A DNA stretch of 48,430 bases from a virus: positions 1-48,430 of IMG/VR virus record IMGVR_UViG_3300010391_000214; one strand, given 5' to 3'. Under the pieces are notes generated by a model. That model saw only the letters and a program-made list of their open reading frames with translations, was not told the DNA's origin and did not search any database. Shown in pieces: positions 42,283 to 48,283 of this stretch. Position numbers and translations under genes: made by a program. The first letter of the stretch is position 1. Each line of letters begins with the position of its first letter.

Positions 42283-42309
42283 TATACCATATCCCCCGAT
42301 CGACTGCAA
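42281..42309 (-). promoter_or_regulatory. Leftward sigma70 promoter P42.3
   Basis: TTGCAG (42304-42309) and TATAAT (42281-42286) on the minus strand with a 17-base spacer ending in TATGG, like P33.8. The -10 is immediately followed by GGGGAAA, so the sequence reads TATAATGGGGAAA, where P33.8 has 12 more bases before ATGGGGAAA. It should drive the HNH gene and those beyond it. Confidence 0.75.
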
Positions 42310-42315
42310 GACAAA

Positions 42316-42606
42316 TCACATATCGGCTTTGCCGGGACCGTTCAGGGGCGGGCGGGTATCTCGGTCCTGCTGCTTGGCCCGGTGCATCTCGCGGGCGATC
42401 GTATTGGCCACTAACTCGGTCGCGACGACCATAAGGGCGACTTCCTCATCGTCCATCATCGCCATATCCTCGGCCTCGATATGCTTCCGCTGGTTGGAGT
42501 GTAGTTTGCAGATAATCCGGGCAAGGATCGCCCGGTTCTGCATAACTGTGATCCGGTCCTGTTTGATCGCCGCATCGAATGGGGTAATGGTGTTGTCGGC
42601 CACCAT
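42316..42606 (-). CDS. Hypothetical helical protein, 96 residues
   Basis: ATG 42606 overlaps the previous TAA (TAATG). Helical, Met/Ala/Glu-rich, with a central acidic run (EAEDMAMMDDEEVAL) and a Lys/Arg/Pro tail. No family recognised. Ends just before P42.3. Confidence 0.55.
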   Translation of the reverse strand: MVADNTITPFDAAIKQDRITVMQNRAILARIICKLHSNQRKHIEAEDMAMMDDEEVALMVVATELVANTIAREMHRAKQQDRDTRPPLNGPGKADM

Positions 42607-42803
42607 TACCGCACACGCTTTCTGGCAGTCCACAACCGCTTGAAAATGTTGCGGGACATGAGGCCGGTCAGATTGGCCTGAAGGAATGAGATACGATCCC
42701 TGTTAGTCATAAAGGCCTGCTTCAGGGCGGCATTCTGGGCCATAAGCTGGGCGATCACACGCTCAGCTTCCTGCAACTTCGCTACCAGTAGCATCTTGTT
42801 CAT
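42606..42803 (-). CDS. Hypothetical coiled-coil protein, 65 residues
   Basis: Residues ~8-35 form an obvious heptad helix (KLQEAERVIAQLMAQNAALKQ, in part), and the C-terminus is Arg/Lys-rich. AGGAGAAACC precedes the ATG. Dimeric accessory or DNA-binding peptide by composition; not recognised. Confidence 0.55.
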   Translation of the reverse strand: MNKMLLVAKLQEAERVIAQLMAQNAALKQAFMTNRDRISFLQANLTGLMSRNIFKRLWTARKRVR

Positions 42804-42826
42804 GGTTTCTCCTGAATTAAGGTTAA

Positions 42827-42898
42827 GTGGCCCGGCAGGAATCGAACCTGCTCCATTTCAGGGATTCCTCCCCTAACGGCATTCCGGTTTCAGGCCAC
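42827..42898 (-). ncRNA. tRNA-like element with intact acceptor and T arms
   Basis: On the minus strand GTGGCCTG pairs with CGGGCCAC (8 bp, one G-U), and GCAGG-TTCGATT-CCTGC is a perfect T arm with the B-box consensus. The T stem stacks directly on the acceptor stem. The middle ~40 bases do not fold into a normal D arm and a seven-base anticodon loop with U33; instead a GGGA-GGAA-TCCC hairpin is formed. No CCA is encoded. It could be a degenerate tRNA, a tRNA mimic or a processing signal. Confidence 0.5.
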
Positions 42899-42909
42899 CA
42901 CTTGACGAC

Positions 42910-42990
42910 CTATTCGTCGAATCGCCCGCTGTAATACCACGCCAGCACAATCAGGCATACGACGATGATGAGAACCTGAGTTCCTTCCAT
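42910..42990 (-). CDS. 26-residue single-span membrane peptide
   Basis: ATG 42990 is one nt after the previous stop (TAAAATGG), and AAGG lies nine nt upstream. Residues 5-20 (QVLIIVVCLIVLAWYY) are a clear membrane helix with a short charged end. Fills the gap before the tRNA-like element. Function unknown. Confidence 0.45.
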   Translation of the reverse strand: MEGTQVLIIVVCLIVLAWYYSGRFDE

Positions 42991-42991
42991 T

Positions 42992-43465
42992 TTATATCGC
43001 CTTAATCGTTTTGCAGTGACATACCTGCGTATCGTTGCCGTACATCACGCCATGCCACTGGTGGCCAGCGAACCGGAACCAGATATCGTAGCGAACGCGG
43101 GCGATATTGTGGCGGCCGACCTTGACCATCGGGATGTAAATCTTGAGCGTGTCGGGCCAATTCGACAGAATCCACTTAGAAACCCATTCTGTCCGCTGCA
43201 TTCCGGGGTTCCATAACTGCGTTTGGCCGACAGTACGATCCTCTTGGCCGGGGGCAATGGAACCCGACAGGTACAGGCAGGTGGGCAGGCCCTTCTCCAT
43301 GTGCTCGCGATCCTGCTTGCCGCAGCACGCAAAGCATACCTTGTTGTCATCCTTGTCGATCCCATACCCCGTTACCACATCCTTGAGGATGGGCTTGGTT
43401 TCCCCACATCCGTGGCACACGAATGTCTCAGCCGCCACTGTTTCGTTGATCGCAATATCCTGCAT
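42992..43465 (-). CDS. Zinc-ribbon hypothetical protein
   Basis: 157 residues from ATG 43465 with CAGGAG upstream; the longer frame reaching 43591 would run into the pentapeptide gene. CHGCGE and CFACC pairs at ~17-46 form a zinc ribbon. The rest is beta-rich with many Trp/His (WVSKWILSNWPD, HQWHGVMYG). Ends in CHC. Not recognised. Confidence 0.6.
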   Translation of the reverse strand: MQDIAINETVAAETFVCHGCGETKPILKDVVTGYGIDKDDNKVCFACCGKQDREHMEKGLPTCLYLSGSIAPGQEDRTVGQTQLWNPGMQRTEWVSKWILSNWPDTLKIYIPMVKVGRHNIARVRYDIWFRFAGHQWHGVMYGNDTQVCHCKTIKAI

Positions 43466-43493
43466 GTCTTTTCTCCTGCATTTATAGGGTAGA

Positions 43494-43895
43494 TTAAGAA
43501 AGTTTCTGGCACTCCCCCGATTCTGTCCGATGGAATTTATTCGCCAGCCGAAGAAGAATGGGCCGAATGGCCTGAAAATCCTCGTCAGCACAGTCCACCG
43601 AGCACAGATGATAGATGAGTTGATTCACGATCCGGGCATCGACTTTCACGCCCAAAGACCCACACCATAGCGGCCAACAGGAAAAGTCCAGGTCCACACC
43701 CCGAAGGTCCGCACCCTGAAGGTCCGCACCCCGAAGGTTCGCACCCCGAAGGTCCACACCCTGAAGGTTCGCACCCCGAAGGTTCGCACCCTGAAGGTTC
43801 GCACCCCGAAGGTCCGCACCCTGAAGGTTCGCACGCTGCCCATCATTCCCCGATAACCACAATCTGTGCTGTCCTAAAATGATTTTCAAATTCAT
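43494..43895 (-). CDS. Pentapeptide-repeat protein
   Basis: 133 residues from ATG 43895, after AGGAGAAACCT. Residues ~21-70 contain ten A(N/D)L(Q/R)G repeats, one right-handed quadrilateral helix of two and a half coils. Flanks are an N-terminal strand pair and a helical C-terminal domain (~75-133). Some pentapeptide proteins mimic DNA and bind gyrase, which would suit an early phage protein, but the C-terminal domain is not a known gyrase-inhibitor signature, so this is inference. Confidence 0.85.
   Translation of the reverse strand: MNLKIILGQHRLWLSGNDGQRANLQGADLRGANLQGANLRGANLQGVDLRGANLRGADLQGADLRGVDLDFSCWPLWCGSLGVKVDARIVNQLIYHLCSVDCADEDFQAIRPILLRLANKFHRTESGECQKLS
43687..43838 (-). repeat. 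Tandem 15-bp DNA repeat inside the pentapeptide gene
   Basis: About ten 15-bp units of the type GAAGGTTCGCACCCC / GAAGGTCCGCACCCT (plus strand), alternating in a 30-bp higher-order pattern at the DNA level as well as the protein level. This implies recent expansion by slippage or unequal exchange, and repeat number may vary between isolates. Confidence 0.85.
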
Positions 43896-44002
43896 AGGTT
43901 TCTCCTGCATAGGTTTCGGTTTTGAACGATCATGTCTGGGGCCGCCCAGCATTTCGCCGGGGTTCCCCGTTCGGCCCTTTTCGCGTCAGGCCGTTTCTCC
44001 AT
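43892..44002 (-). CDS. Possible 36-codon leader ORF, near-leaderless
   Basis: From ATG 44002, only 11 bases downstream of the -10 box, the frame runs 36 codons and ends in a TGA overlapping the pentapeptide ATG (ATGA). The peptide is basic with two cysteines. If transcription starts ~7 nt after the -10, the ATG sits a few bases from the 5' end. May be a coupling leader peptide or chance. Confidence 0.3.
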   Translation of the reverse strand: MEKRPDAKRAERGTPAKCWAAPDMIVQNRNLCRRNL

Positions 44003-44012
44003 CACATTGAGT

Positions 44013-44041
44013 ATTATATCACAAAGAGCGTTTGAATGCAA
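44013..44041 (-). promoter_or_regulatory. Leftward sigma70 promoter P44.0
   Basis: TTGCAT (44036-44041) and TATAAT (44013-44018), 17-base spacer. The next 20 bases (ACTCAATGTGATGGAGAAAC) match those after P33.8 with two changes. Drives the pentapeptide gene and those after it. Confidence 0.85.
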
Positions 44042-44062
44042 GAACAAAATTCTCAAAAATCT

Positions 44063-44392
44063 TTATTCCGTTAAGAGTGGGCAGGGGAATGGGGGGCAAT
44101 CCCCGGCCACGGCACACATATCACACCGCTCGTCCCCCACGAATTCTGGATGCTGGGCATACATATTCTTCGTGAACCACTGTTTTGCATCGGCCAGCGT
44201 CTTGAACCCCACCCCCGAATAGGTTTCGGATTCATACCAGCGGGCGTACAAGTTTCGATTCAGGGTCAGGGTGTCGGCGATAATCTTTCTGCCGGACGCA
44301 CCGACAAGCCATACCCGCCATGTGGATTTCGACCCCCGATACCAGAACCCCACGCCGTCTCGCTCGATTTTGACAGTCACTGCGTTTTTCAT
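44063..44392 (-). CDS. Hypothetical protein, 109 residues
   Basis: ATG 44392 with GGAG upstream. Residues ~1-70 are an alpha/beta domain with a FKTLADAKQWF helix; the C-terminus has CDMCAVAGDCPPFPC, a likely zinc site. Frames reaching further upstream overlap two other genes. Not recognised. Ends just before P44.0. Confidence 0.6.
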   Translation of the reverse strand: MKNAVTVKIERDGVGFWYRGSKSTWRVWLVGASGRKIIADTLTLNRNLYARWYESETYSGVGFKTLADAKQWFTKNMYAQHPEFVGDERCDMCAVAGDCPPFPCPLLTE

Positions 44393-44393
44393 G

Positions 44394-44495
44394 TTATTGT
44401 CTCCGTTTCTTGGCCTGTTGTAGCCGCTGTGCCCGTTCTCGTTCTGACCGGTATCGGTCCCGAAACTCGGTTCGTTTTGGCTTATTCGTCGCCAT
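44394..44495 (-). CDS. Very basic 33-residue peptide
   Basis: ATG 44495 overlaps the previous stop by 14 nt and has GGAAGG upstream. The peptide is one basic helix (KRTEFRDRYRSERERAQR), which could bind nucleic acid. One nt separates it from the next gene. Function unknown. Confidence 0.45.
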   Translation of the reverse strand: MATNKPKRTEFRDRYRSERERAQRLQQAKKRRQ

Positions 44496-44715
44496 CGTCG
44501 CATCCTTCCGCCGCGGCCGCATCGTAGTAATCCTGCCCGTCCTGCGTAAGCTGGACATCGTTGCATTCCATGCCACACACGGCACAGACTGGCCATGAAT
44601 CCCATTCCGAATCAGCGAATACTGGATCGCAATCTTCGACATCTATACCAGCACAGCAGTCGATACATTGGAATTCCGCATCAAGCACATAGCCGACAAC
44701 CTCATACGACTTCAT
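44482..44715 (-). CDS. Acidic zinc-binding hypothetical protein
   Basis: 77 residues. CIDCCAG and CAVCGMEC pairs form a zinc site around PVFADSEWDSWP, a pattern I have seen in short phage proteins; the tail is Asp/Ala/Glu-rich. AGGAG lies seven nt before the ATG. Function unknown. Confidence 0.6.
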   Translation of the reverse strand: MKSYEVVGYVLDAEFQCIDCCAGIDVEDCDPVFADSEWDSWPVCAVCGMECNDVQLTQDGQDYYDAAAAEGCDDGDE

Positions 44716-44769
44716 TTTGATTCTCCTGCTTAGGTCTTATTCAGCTTCCTGACGATCAGGCCGCCTATT

Positions 44770-44789
44770 CCCGGTCCCGCAGGGCCGGG
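44770..44789 (-). other. GC-rich hairpin in an 85-nt gap
   Basis: CCCGG-CCC-TGC-GGG-A-CCGGG on the minus strand, one bulged base. A second small hairpin (CCTGA/TCAGG) follows. No T run. Lies between the genes at 44801 and 44715 and may be an attenuator or stabiliser. Confidence 0.4.
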
Positions 44790-44800
44790 TGTAGGGGGTC

Positions 44801-44965
44801 TTATTGTGCGGGTGTGACAATTCCGCATTGCCACAATCCGAAGCGGAAAACGGCTACCTGATTATCTGGATCGTCTCGCACCAGCTTTTCGATATTCATC
44901 AATACATCAGGCCGCCGGTCCCGGATACACAATGCGATTAAGCCAAGCCAATTCAAGGTTTTCAT
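44801..44965 (-). CDS. Hypothetical 54-residue protein
   Basis: Starts two nt after the previous stop; GGAG about 11 nt upstream. Contains PDVLMNIEKLVRDDP then VAVFRFGLWQCG, a plausible small alpha/beta fold. Accounts for the otherwise empty stretch 44801-44965. No family recognised. Confidence 0.5.
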   Translation of the reverse strand: MKTLNWLGLIALCIRDRRPDVLMNIEKLVRDDPDNQVAVFRFGLWQCGIVTPAQ

Positions 44966-44967
44966 GG

Positions 44968-45180
44968 TTATTCTCGCTCCGCTTTATAAGTTTCATTCGG
45001 GCAGCCGATCTCATGCAAGGCCGTGCCATTGCAGACACATGCTCGGCATTGTGAGCACCGCACCCGGATGCCGCGGGATTCATCGAATCCCCGCCGGATC
45101 AGTGACCGATGGATTCTGGCCCGCTTGTTTTTCAATTCCCGCTTCAATTCATCGCTCGGTTGGTTCACAAAAATGTTCAT
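44968..45180 (-). CDS. Small zinc-binding phage protein
   Basis: 70 residues. Basic helical N-terminus, then RCSQCRACVCNGTALHEIGC, a motif I recognise from short phage zinc peptides of the CSQC...HExGCPN type. AAGGAGG precedes the ATG, which overlaps the previous TAA. Confidence 0.6.
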   Translation of the reverse strand: MNIFVNQPSDELKRELKNKRARIHRSLIRRGFDESRGIRVRCSQCRACVCNGTALHEIGCPNETYKAERE

Positions 45181-45335
45181 TATTTTTCCTCCTTCAGAAG
45201 ATCAAACACGACCCGATTCAAAATCCGGCGATAGGCAATTCGATTTTGTGTCTCCGCTTCCGATCGGGCCGGGGGCAGGGAGTTTATAAATTTCGTGCCC
45301 ATGTCGATCAATTCATAAATTCGCTTCTTATTCAT
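45180..45335 (-). CDS. Hypothetical 51-residue basic protein
   Basis: ATG 45335 is six nt after AAAGGG; an ATG at 45341 is too close to it. Single Lys/Arg-rich helical domain (KKRIYELIDMGTKFI; RIAYRRILNRVVFDLL). First gene after P45.4. Function unknown. Confidence 0.5.
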   Translation of the reverse strand: MNKKRIYELIDMGTKFINSLPPARSEAETQNRIAYRRILNRVVFDLLKEEK

Positions 45336-45386
45336 TTTCATCCCTTTCAAAATAGTGTTTTCGTTTTATTCAATACTGATAATAGA

Positions 45387-45415
45387 ACCATACCACATTT
45401 TCATTTTCATTGCAA
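45387..45415 (-). promoter_or_regulatory. Leftward promoter P45.4
   Basis: TTGCAA (45410-45415) and TATGGT (45387-45392) on the minus strand, 17-base spacer. The -10 is weaker than in P33.8/P44.0. An AACACTATT leader motif follows ~30 nt downstream, before the ribosome site. Confidence 0.65.
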
Positions 45416-45424
45416 GCAAAATTT

Positions 45425-45748
45425 TTAATTATCTCGATATCTGAACAGAACCTGCTTCTGGCCAACGGCCGTTATGACGATATCCGCAATGTCGATCTGT
45501 TCTATCCAGAATCCTGCTGCACACATCTCCAATATATCGTCGGCTGAAAACCATTCGGCAAGCTGATTTTCATCCAGAAAACCGCACCGCTCGTTTGCTT
45601 CGACCCATCGCCCAATTCCTTCGTCGCAAACAGGGGCCGGGTGTCCGGTTGTGTCCACATTGTGGTCATCATGGAATGAGAATAGGCCATGACCCCAATA
45701 CGGTCCCGCTTTCATATGATTCTGGACCCTTAAAATCGCCATATCCAT
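45425..45748 (-). CDS. Hypothetical protein, 107 residues
   Basis: ATG 45748 is seven nt after GGAG; an in-frame TTG at 45766 would overlap the upstream gene. Sequence pattern GPYWGHGLF...GHPAPVCDEGIGRWV...CGFLDENQLAEWF resembles a family of small phage proteins seen next to early promoters. Function unknown. Confidence 0.55.
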   Translation of the reverse strand: MDMAILRVQNHMKAGPYWGHGLFSFHDDHNVDTTGHPAPVCDEGIGRWVEANERCGFLDENQLAEWFSADDILEMCAAGFWIEQIDIADIVITAVGQKQVLFRYRDN

Positions 45749-45749
45749 T

Positions 45750-46079
45750 TTAATTCTCCAATTCAAATTTTCGGATTCTGGAAACTGGTGAGCACATTAT
45801 CAGGGGGGCCGTTTTATCGACACAATAGACGATCTCGTGAATCCAATTTTCGGCCAGCCACGATCCAATCAATACGGGCAAAATATCCCGCTGACGGCTA
45901 TTCAATTCCTTTGCTTCAATCGCCAATTTACCATCGGCAAGGAATTTGGACCCCCCGTACAATCGGACCCGGATATATCCAGACCGATACCATCGGGGCC
46001 GGATTGTGTCGTGGTCCGATCCCGGCGGCAGCGTTTCAATTGTGCCGTTTTTCGTGACAAAATACCCTTGCCAATTCAT
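45750..46079 (-). CDS. Hypothetical protein, 109 residues
   Basis: Tightly spaced (4-nt gap to the HNH gene upstream). Mixed alpha/beta with Tyr/Trp/Arg-rich N-terminal half (RPRWYRSGYIRVRLYGG) and Glu/Lys tail. Not recognised. Confidence 0.5.
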   Translation of the reverse strand: MNWQGYFVTKNGTIETLPPGSDHDTIRPRWYRSGYIRVRLYGGSKFLADGKLAIEAKELNSRQRDILPVLIGSWLAENWIHEIVYCVDKTAPLIMCSPVSRIRKFELEN

Positions 46080-46083
46080 TGTC

Positions 46084-46485
46084 TTATTCCTTCGCGTTTA
46101 TGTGAATTTTTCTATGGCACGATCGGCATACCCAAAATACTTCAAGGGGCTTTTCATAATCCTCATGGTGTGCGTCTGTTTTTCGCGATAGCCAACACCA
46201 TGAGCACACGGCAGGAGCAAACAAAATCCCGATCATAATCGCCCCCTTGACTACCATGTGTGCTCCTGCTTTTTCAGGATTCTGCTCCTGATATTTTCCT
46301 GCTCTATTCAATTCAGCCCGCTTGACATAAGCCCGCTTTCGGTATTTTGTTCGATACCGTTTTATTTCGGCCCTATGGCGATTCTGATATAGCCGAGTTT
46401 CCGCTTTGTGGGCTTGATAATAAGCCCGGCGTTTTTCCCGCTTTTCCGCTTTGTGTTCCTCATAGTATTTTTTCGGATCGAACAT
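46084..46485 (-). CDS. HNH-like zinc protein (second paralogue)
   Basis: 133 residues from ATG 46485. Long Lys/Arg/Tyr-rich helix, then CSWCWLSRKTDAHHEDYEKP and WVCRSCHRKIH, matching the protein at 41733. Same His-Me finger core and zinc pairs. AT-richer codons than the first copy. A longer start would overlap the next gene. Confidence 0.7.
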   Translation of the reverse strand: MFDPKKYYEEHKAEKREKRRAYYQAHKAETRLYQNRHRAEIKRYRTKYRKRAYVKRAELNRAGKYQEQNPEKAGAHMVVKGAIMIGILFAPAVCSWCWLSRKTDAHHEDYEKPLEVFWVCRSCHRKIHINAKE

Positions 46486-46490
46486 AAGCC

Positions 46491-47051
46491 CTATTCCATA
46501 AATGAAAATTGCTTCTGCTTTGTCTCGGCCGTAAAAGACGACCCGCCAAATCCATAATTGAACCGTGATATCGTCCATAAAATCGCTTGAATTGCCGCTG
46601 GCGTATGTCCAGATTTATTGGCAATTCGCCGGATTTTGCCGGATATTTTGGCATACATTTTGTCTGATATCGCCTTATTTTCATCATACCCAAAATATCG
46701 CAAAATCCAAACATCGATTGTCACAGAATCAAAATTCCCGCAAAGATTATCTGCAAACGATCGGACTTTGTTTCCGGATAGAGGTTGTCCAGATAATGCT
46801 CGTTCTATGTTTCCAGTATGGCATGGCATTAGGCCTTGTCGGCTATAGGGTTTGCCCGATCGGAATTCCCGATAAATCCTATTGGCCAAAATCCAATTAT
46901 CTTTTACTCGTTTCCGCGGACTTGTCGCAGCTAATAAATTCGCGAATAAGGCCGGATCATCATAGGTTTTGACGATATAATCGTTAATCTCACTATACCA
47001 GTTTCCATGAGATTCAAAACGCTTAATCCAATATTTTGTCGATTTTCGCAT
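46491..47051 (-). CDS. Hypothetical helical protein, DUF7178-like
   Basis: 186 residues from ATG 47051, nine nt after GAGG; several earlier Met codons are in frame. Sequence includes LLAATSPRKRVKDNW, PCHTGNIERAL, GNKVRSFADNLCG and SGHTPAAIQAILW. The pattern fits phage proteins annotated DUF7178, whose fold resembles helix-hairpin-helix DNA glycosylases (from memory). Possible DNA-modification or base-excision role. Confidence 0.55.
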   Translation of the reverse strand: MRKSTKYWIKRFESHGNWYSEINDYIVKTYDDPALFANLLAATSPRKRVKDNWILANRIYREFRSGKPYSRQGLMPCHTGNIERALSGQPLSGNKVRSFADNLCGNFDSVTIDVWILRYFGYDENKAISDKMYAKISGKIRRIANKSGHTPAAIQAILWTISRFNYGFGGSSFTAETKQKQFSFME

Positions 47052-47157
47052 TGTCATTATCCTCATTAAATTCATTATATTCATTAGCGGCTTGAATTCC
47101 CCGAACGCCCGTATTATCGGACATTCGGGGAATCCATTCCCCAGAGGAAGTGATTTA

Positions 47158-47445
47158 TTATCGGGCGGACACAAAACTGTGTGCACATTGTGCCGACGAT
47201 ACCAACACACATTCTTGTTTATTGGCGATCCGAATCTCGTCGGCTATAGCCAATATTTTCGGGAATTCATTTTCGGCGATAATTTCGATAATGACACTAT
47301 TTTCGGCTATCCCCTTCCAATACCCCTCACAATTTATTATTGTAAACCCGTCGAAATATCGCGATACTATTTTGACGATATTTTCGCGAAATTCCCGATG
47401 ACGACCGATAATATGGTCCGATTCTGTTTGAATTCTATACAACAT
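47158..47445 (-). CDS. Hypothetical protein, 95 residues
   Basis: Alpha/beta with a C-terminal ADEIRIANKQECVLVSSAQ helix-strand. GAAGGG before the ATG and an AACACTATT leader motif further up. Not recognised. Confidence 0.5.
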   Translation of the reverse strand: MLYRIQTESDHIIGRHREFRENIVKIVSRYFDGFTIINCEGYWKGIAENSVIIEIIAENEFPKILAIADEIRIANKQECVLVSSAQCAHSFVSAR

Positions 47446-47484
47446 AGTTTTTTCCCTTCTGAATAGTGTTTTGATTATCGGACT

Positions 47485-47697
47485 TTACCGGGACATTTTA
47501 GACCGGATATCGTCCATTGTGCCGGCTTTATCGAATGACGGCAATTCATGCCAAACGGGAAACCCCCCAGAATTTTTTTCGCACACACTACACCGATACC
47601 CCCAGCCGGATTTATCGCGGATAGGCAAGGCGAATTGTCTATGGCGATAAGAGATCGGGATAATTGTCGTGTAAATCCAATTCAGTATCTTTTTCAT
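47485..47697 (-). CDS. Small zinc-type hypothetical protein
   Basis: 70 residues. Basic hydrophobic N-terminus, CSVCEK pair, acidic tail. GGGAG before the ATG, with AACACTATT just upstream. Not recognised. Confidence 0.45.
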   Translation of the reverse strand: MKKILNWIYTTIIPISYRHRQFALPIRDKSGWGYRCSVCEKNSGGFPVWHELPSFDKAGTMDDIRSKMSR

Positions 47698-47754
47698 TTT
47701 TGGTTACTCCCTAAATAGTGTTTACTGTTTTTGTTTGCTAATACGAGTATCGGA

Positions 47755-47907
47755 CTATTTTGTATCCCGCACAACGGCCGCTATCTGCTTCAATAGTGTT
47801 AAGGCGAAAGTATCCCCTGCCATAGTGGGAGGGTTACTATATAACCGATTTTTGGTGCGGATATACTTCTGGATAGCCGCTATCCTTCTGTCGTTTCTGG
47901 TTTTCAT
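47755..47907 (-). CDS. First leftward gene, 50-residue basic peptide
   Basis: ATG 47907 eight nt after GGAG. Basic helix at the N-terminus (KTRNDRRIAAIQKYIRTKNR) then a short hydrophobic helix. First gene after P47.97, so it should be one of the earliest transcribed. Function unknown. Confidence 0.45.
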   Translation of the reverse strand: MKTRNDRRIAAIQKYIRTKNRLYSNPPTMAGDTFALTLLKQIAAVVRDTK

Positions 47908-47959
47908 TTTTGCGTCTCCGATAATGTTATAGTGTTTTGTTTGCCAATACGATATCAGG

Positions 47960-47988
47960 ATATTACCATAAAACGGATTTAATGTCAA
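47960..47988 (-). promoter_or_regulatory. Leftward promoter P47.97
   Basis: Consensus TTGACA (47983-47988), 17-base spacer ending TATGG, and TAATAT (47960-47965). It is the outermost promoter, at the edge of the AT-rich region, and reads into the whole leftward block. Confidence 0.7.
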
Positions 47989-48023
47989 TAGGTAATTTTG
48001 AGTAATTTACAGTATTTATCAAA

Positions 48024-48040
48024 ATACAATACATTACTCA
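48024..48040 (+). repeat. 17-bp direct repeat, copy 1
   Basis: ATACAATACATTACTCA, identical to 48267-48283 and 243 bases away. It contains the ATTACTCA core. Confidence 0.85.
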
Positions 48041-48266
48041 AAAATACGATTTTAGGTATTTTGGGATTTTACTGATATATTGCTTATCATATATGGCGTA
48101 TTAAGCTAAAAAACACGGTTTTTCTAAAATAGAATATAGCCGAAAAGTTCTCTATCTCCCCCATGAGATTCTTATGAGTAATATATGCAATCGATATAAT
48201 ACACTATTCTACTCATGCCAAAGTCACACTATAGGTCAATAAATTCTCGGCTATATTGTATTGAGG

Positions 48267-48283
48267 ATACAATACATTACTCA
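48267..48283 (+). repeat. 17-bp direct repeat, copy 2
   Basis: Exact copy of 48024-48040, in the same orientation, preceded by TTGAGG. Confidence 0.85.

Noticed and set aside
42827-42898. Selenocysteine tRNA
   Set aside because: The 8+5 bp acceptor/T stack is suggestive, but the element is too short, lacks the long variable arm and has no TCA anticodon loop.
43646-43846. A second repetitive reading frame and a CRISPR-like look in the 15-bp repeats
   Set aside because: The repeats have no spacers and match the A(N/D)L(Q/R)G pentapeptide protein exactly; the other frame is a by-product of the periodicity.
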